Assembly (NCBI RefSeq): GCF_900113225.1
Contig: NZ_FOZE01000002.1
Coordinates: forward strand, 1,178,001-1,242,000
From: Mitsuaria sp. PDC51
Lineage (GTDB): Bacteria > Pseudomonadota > Gammaproteobacteria > Burkholderiales > Burkholderiaceae_C
Length of the DNA stretch: 64,000 nt
Reading direction: 5' to 3'
Shown: in pieces, positions 60,559 through 64,000 of the stretch
How the letters are laid out: every line of letters starts with the position of its first letter
Numbering within the stretch: the stretch's first letter is position 1
Notes under the pieces: model-generated
What the model was told of the DNA's origin: nothing
Databases searched by the model: none
What the model saw: the letters and a program-made list of their open reading frames with translations, nothing else
Position numbers and translations under genes: made by a program

Positions 60559-62487
60559 GTGTTTGGCTGGTTCGAAAAACTCGTCGATCCGTTTCCGCAG
60601 ACCCCGGCGCCGCAACCGCCCAAGGGGTTCTTCGCCTTCGTCTGGGCGGGCTCGCACGGGATGCGCCAGCTGATCCTGGTGCTGACCGTCCTGACCGCCG
60701 CCATCGGCGCCTTCGAGGCGCTGCTGTTCTCGATGCTGGGCTCGGTCGTCGACTGGCTCAGCGAGGTCCCGCCCGCGCAGTGGTGGTCGACCCAGCAGGA
60801 CAAGCTGCTGCTGCTGGGCGGCATCCTGCTGGCCAGCCCGCTGCTGATCGCGCTGCAGGCGCTGAGCAAGTACCAGGGGCTGTCCAGCAACTTCCCGATG
60901 CGGCTGCGCTGGAACTTCCACCGCCACCTGCTCGCCCAGAGCATGAGCTTCTACCAGGACGAGTTCGCCGGACGCGTCTCGGCCAAGCTGATGCAGACGG
61001 CGCTGGCGGTGCGCGAGTGCTGGCTGATCGTCACCGACATCCTGGTCTTCATCACGATCTACTTCGTGACGATGCTGGGCGTGGTGGGCAGCTTCGACGC
61101 CACGCTGCTGCTGCCCTTCCTGGGCTGGCTGGCCTGCTACATCGTGGCGCTGACCTACTTCGTGCCCCGGCTGGGCAAGGCCGCCTCCGCGCAGGCAGAC
61201 GCGCGCAGTCTGATGACCGGCCGCATCACCGACGCCTACACCAACATCAGCACCGTCAAGCTGTTCTCCCACTCCAACCGCGAGGCCGGCTTCGCCCGCG
61301 GCGCGATGCAGGACTTCCTGGGCACCGCCTACCGGCAGATGCGGCTGATCAGCGGCTTCGAGATCGTCAACCATGCGCTGTCGATGGGCCTGATCGCCTC
61401 CACCGCCGGCATGACGGTCTGGCTGTGGACGCAGGGCCAGGTGGGCATCGGCGCGGTCGCGGCGGCAACGGCGATGGCGCTGCGGCTGAACGGCATCTCG
61501 CACTGGATCATGTGGGAGATGGCCAGCCTGTTCGAGCACATCGGCACCGTGCAGGACGGCATCACCACGCTGTCGCGCCCGGTCGCGATCCAGGACGCCG
61601 CCGGCGCGACCACGCTCTCGGTGACCCGGGGCGAGGTCCGCTTCGACCACGTTGACTTCAGCTACGGCGGCCGCAAGACCGTGCTGCACGACCTGACGCT
61701 GACGATCCGCCCGGGCGAGAAGATCGGCGTGGTCGGCCGCTCGGGCGCCGGCAAGTCGACCCTGGTCAACCTGCTGCTGCGCTTCTACGACGTGGACAAG
61801 GGCCGGGTGCTGATCGACGGCCAGGACATCGCCGCAGTCACGCAGGACAGCCTCAGACGCCAGGTCGGCATGGTGACCCAGGACACCAGCCTGCTGCACC
61901 GCTCGGTGCGCGACAACCTGATGTACGGCCGGCCCGACGCGACCGAGGACGAGATGCGCGCCGCCGCCGAACGCGCCGAGGCGGTGGACTTCATCGACGG
62001 ACTGACCGACCCCAAGGGTCGCCAGGGCTACGACGCGCATGTCGGCGAACGCGGCGTGAAGCTGTCCGGCGGCCAGCGCCAGCGGATCGCGATCGCGCGG
62101 GTGATGCTGAAGGACGCGCCGATCCTGCTGCTCGACGAGGCGACCAGCGCGCTGGACTCGGAGGTCGAATCGGCGATCCAGCGCAGCCTGTACCGGCTGA
62201 TGGAAGGCAAGACGGTGGTGGCGATCGCGCACCGGCTGTCGACCATCGCGGCCATGGACCGGCTGATCGTGATGGACCAGGGCCGCATCGTCGAGCAGGG
62301 CGACCATGCGTCGCTGCTGGCGCAGGGCGGCCTGTACGCCAAGCTGTGGGCGCATCAGAGCGGCGGCTTCCTGGTCGAGGACGGCCTGGACGAGGACGGC
62401 CAGGGCGATGCGAAGCGCCGGCCCGCTGGCGGCCAGGCGCGCGAGGACGCCGACGACCGCGACGTCGTGCATGACGAGGCGGAATGA
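60559..62487 (+). CDS. ABC exporter, fused permease and ATPase
   Basis: A 642-residue half-exporter with a six-helix membrane domain (residues about 30-330) and an ATPase domain. Walker A is GRSGAGKST near residue 392, signature LSGGQRQR near 502, Walker B ILLLDEATS near 520, and the H-loop in AIAHRLST. It is of the MsbA/lipid-peptide exporter kind; its cargo is not known. GTG 60559 has AGGGAG six bases upstream. The C-terminus ends with a charged tail (EDADDRDVVHDEAE). Confidence 0.92.
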   Translation: MFGWFEKLVDPFPQTPAPQPPKGFFAFVWAGSHGMRQLILVLTVLTAAIGAFEALLFSMLGSVVDWLSEVPPAQWWSTQQDKLLLLGGILLASPLLIALQALSKYQGLSSNFPMRLRWNFHRHLLAQSMSFYQDEFAGRVSAKLMQTALAVRECWLIVTDILVFITIYFVTMLGVVGSFDATLLLPFLGWLACYIVALTYFVPRLGKAASAQADARSLMTGRITDAYTNISTVKLFSHSNREAGFARGAMQDFLGTAYRQMRLISGFEIVNHALSMGLIASTAGMTVWLWTQGQVGIGAVAAATAMALRLNGISHWIMWEMASLFEHIGTVQDGITTLSRPVAIQDAAGATTLSVTRGEVRFDHVDFSYGGRKTVLHDLTLTIRPGEKIGVVGRSGAGKSTLVNLLLRFYDVDKGRVLIDGQDIAAVTQDSLRRQVGMVTQDTSLLHRSVRDNLMYGRPDATEDEMRAAAERAEAVDFIDGLTDPKGRQGYDAHVGERGVKLSGGQRQRIAIARVMLKDAPILLLDEATSALDSEVESAIQRSLYRLMEGKTVVAIAHRLSTIAAMDRLIVMDQGRIVEQGDHASLLAQGGLYAKLWAHQSGGFLVEDGLDEDGQGDAKRRPAGGQAREDADDRDVVHDEAE

Positions 62488-62793
62488 CGACGGATGCCGG
62501 CAGCGGGCGCTGTCGCTCGAACAGGGCGGGCGGCATGGCGCGTTCGGCTCAAGGCGCGGAGGCGCTTGCGCACCACGCCGGCGATGATTCGTTTGGCCTC
62601 AATGGATTCACCGAAAGCCCGCGCTAACTTATCCATCGTCGGAGGGACGCCGCACGCCACCCGTTCAAGGGGTTGGTCGGGGTTTCCGGTCGGTGCCTTG
62701 TATGAAACACTGCGGTCGCAGGTCGGACGGGAGCGCCGATCCGCTTGAGCGTCCGCCCCTTCCTGGGGCCCGTGCACCACGAAAGCTGAGCTT
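62488..62793. other. Non-coding interval before the HPr-rel-A cluster
   Basis: About 306 bases with no gene that I can support. It probably holds the promoter of the Tat-signal gene; a TTGTATGAAACACT stretch near 62698-62711 is a possible -10 area. Short open frames here lack ribosome sites. Confidence 0.4.
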
Positions 62794-63468
62794 ATGGACA
62801 ACAGCAGCGACACCCACCAGCAGCCCTCGGCCACCCCGGCAACCGCCGCGGGCACCGTCGTCTCGCAGCGCCGCCGTCGTTTCATCCAGGCGGGCGTGGT
62901 GCCAGTGGGCCTGACGCTGGCCAGCCGGCCGGCGATGGCCTGGCACTGCAACACCACCTCGGCCTGGGGCTCGGCGATCCTGCGCAACGGCGGCGCCAGC
63001 GTGCAGGCCCGCGCCGATGCCGCGGTGATCAACAACACCGAGTGCTGGTACATCGCCAACTGGAAGGACAACACCGGCCGGTCCCTGGTGCGCGGCGGCA
63101 ACGCCCCCTGGAACTACGTGATCGCCCAGTGGTATTCCGGCAAGTCGCTCACCTACGCGCGCAACAACCTGACCGTGGCCAAGCTGTTCCCGGCCGGGTT
63201 GAAGAACGTCAGCGGCACCGCCAATGTCTACAACCTGCTGAAGAACGACTCGGCGGGCTACGGCACGATGATGATCGTCGCGCGTCTGAACACCCTGTTC
63301 GCCGGCAACAAGGTCAACCAGTGCGTGCTCTCGGCCACCGGCCAGGACATGCTGCTGCAGATGGCCTCGCAGGGCCCCGGCATCTTCAAGCCGGCCAACT
63401 CCACCGGCGCGGCCTGGACGCAGGCCGACTTCAAGAACTACCTGTACAGCAACTGGCTCGTGGCCTGA
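62794..63468 (+). CDS. Tat-signal protein of an HPr-rel-A type cluster
   Basis: A 224-residue protein with a long twin-arginine-like leader (QRRRRFIQAGVVPVGLTLAS, cleavage after RPAMA). The mature part begins WHCNTTSAWGSAILRNGG and has many Asn, Ser and Trp residues, for example ECWYIANWKDNTGRS and GKSLTYARNNLTVAKLF. No enzyme motif is seen. Its position directly before a PqqD-like gene and an HprK-related kinase suggests it is the substrate or a partner of that modification system. Confidence 0.75.
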   Translation: MDNSSDTHQQPSATPATAAGTVVSQRRRRFIQAGVVPVGLTLASRPAMAWHCNTTSAWGSAILRNGGASVQARADAAVINNTECWYIANWKDNTGRSLVRGGNAPWNYVIAQWYSGKSLTYARNNLTVAKLFPAGLKNVSGTANVYNLLKNDSAGYGTMMIVARLNTLFAGNKVNQCVLSATGQDMLLQMASQGPGIFKPANSTGAAWTQADFKNYLYSNWLVA

Positions 63469-63785
63469 TGGCCGGAGCCGCCTGGCACTGCAGGCCCTCG
63501 CTCAACGACGTGCTGCTCGCCTGGGAGGGCGAACAGCACGCGGTCTATTTCGACCCTGACACCGGGGACACCCACCTGATCGCCGCGCTCGGCGCGCAGC
63601 TGGCCGAATGGCTGGCCGCCGGGCCGCTGGACCGCGACCAGCTGCTGCAACGCCTGGCCCGCGACATCGACTGGGACGAGCCGCCCACGCCCGAGGCGTT
63701 GGCCGAGCTGCTGGACCTGCACCTGCGCCGGCTGGCCGAGATCCACCTGCTGGCCGAAGGCCCGGTGGAGGAGCCGGCCGCTTGA
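63468..63785 (+). CDS. PqqD-like peptide chaperone, HPr-rel-A system
   Basis: A 105-residue protein with the winged-helix fold of PqqD. It begins MAGAAWHCRPSLNDVLLAWE and has AVYFDPDTGDTHLIAALGAQ, then LAEWLAAGPLDRDQLLQRLA and a C-terminal LDLHLRRLAEIHLL. PqqD-like proteins hold a leader peptide for modification. The form found next to HprK-related kinases is a named family (HPr-rel-A). Its ATG overlaps the preceding stop (TGATG), and its stop overlaps the next start. Confidence 0.85.
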   Translation: MAGAAWHCRPSLNDVLLAWEGEQHAVYFDPDTGDTHLIAALGAQLAEWLAAGPLDRDQLLQRLARDIDWDEPPTPEALAELLDLHLRRLAEIHLLAEGPVEEPAA

Positions 63786-64000
63786 GACTGCAGGACGTCG
63801 GCACCGCCGGGCTGCGGGCCCGGATGCGCGACGGCGGCGTGACGCTGCGGCTGTCGCCGTTCACCGTGCGCGTGCGCTCCGACATCCCACACCTGGCCGC
63901 CGACGTGGCGACCATGTACCGCGACTTCGAAGTCGCCGGCGATGACGAATTCGTCGACTTCCACGTCGCCGTGCTGCGCAGTCCCCACTGGCTGAGCCGG
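63782..64000 (+). CDS. HprK-related kinase A, 5' part, cut by the window
   Basis: The frame from TTG 63782 to the window end gives 73 residues: RLQDVGTAGLRARMRDGG at the start and LRLSPFTVRVRSDIPHLAAD. This is the N-terminal domain typical of HprK-related kinase A proteins in the HPr-rel-A peptide cluster. The P-loop kinase part would lie beyond the window. The start overlaps the PqqD-like stop by four bases. Confidence 0.75.
   Translation, partial: MRLQDVGTAGLRARMRDGGVTLRLSPFTVRVRSDIPHLAADVATMYRDFEVAGDDEFVDFHVAVLRSPHWLSR

Overview
The window reads as chromosomal DNA of a beta-proteobacterium of the order Burkholderiales, most like the Roseateles/Mitsuaria/Rubrivivax branch. The signs are very high GC in the right half, a methionine synthase split into two genes, an S-adenosylhomocysteine riboswitch in front of one of them, a PhaM-type granule protein with a histone-like tail, a DUF3567 gene and a glycolate-oxidase glcDEF operon. 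The genus is an inference from gene content only.

Two blocks meet at about position 36531. Left of it lies the inside of a large Tn7-like transposon, visibly lower in GC than the right block. Right of it lies the 3' part of the chromosomal competence gene comM, which the transposon has cut at the Gly-Gly-Ser codons where the AbaR/Tn6022 family also inserts. The transposon end carries four copies of a short sequence with core GTCGCA, presumed TnsB sites. From that end run, all on the minus strand, tnsA, tnsB, tnsC, a tniQ/tnsD gene, a gene with twelve CxxC pairs, and a tnsE-like gene. The other end of the element and the 5' part of comM are not in the window, so the element is at least 36.5 kb long.

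Cargo from the transposition genes leftwards: a four-gene operon with a metallophosphoesterase and a small DNA-binding protein (26.4-28.1 kb); a toxin-antitoxin pair with palindromic operators (25.1-25.9 kb); a zinc-ribbon protein with a DUF2726 nuclease-like end (23.1-24.7 kb), possibly defence; phosphoglucomutase plus GtrA (20.8-23.0 kb); and a complete cobalt-zinc-cadmium resistance island (4.9-19.1 kb) with czcE, czcI, czcC, czcB, czcA, czcD, a P1B-4 ATPase, czcR, czcS and a second czcE. A porin, an orphan FlgB-like protein, a Sel1-repeat protein and a GtrB glycosyltransferase follow at the left edge. Four copies of a CusR/CopR-like box (ATTACAAnnnTGTCAG type) lie in front of genes in the island. 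Two sit exactly 107 bases before the two czcE genes, with an identical -10 region, so CzcR probably controls a regulon spread over the cargo.

The chromosomal block (36.5-64 kb) holds comM', a glycine-zipper protein, the two halves of methionine synthase separated by an opposite-strand HD-GYP-like gene, DUF4197, FAH-family, DUF3108 and DUF3567 proteins, a double AAA+ ATPase, a TraB/GumN protein, MarC, PhaM, a FIST protein with a linked periplasmic protein, glcD-glcE-glcF, a PafA-like phosphatase and an ABC exporter. At the right edge begins an HPr-rel-A type peptide-modification cluster: a Tat-signal protein, a PqqD-like chaperone and the start of an HprK-related kinase.
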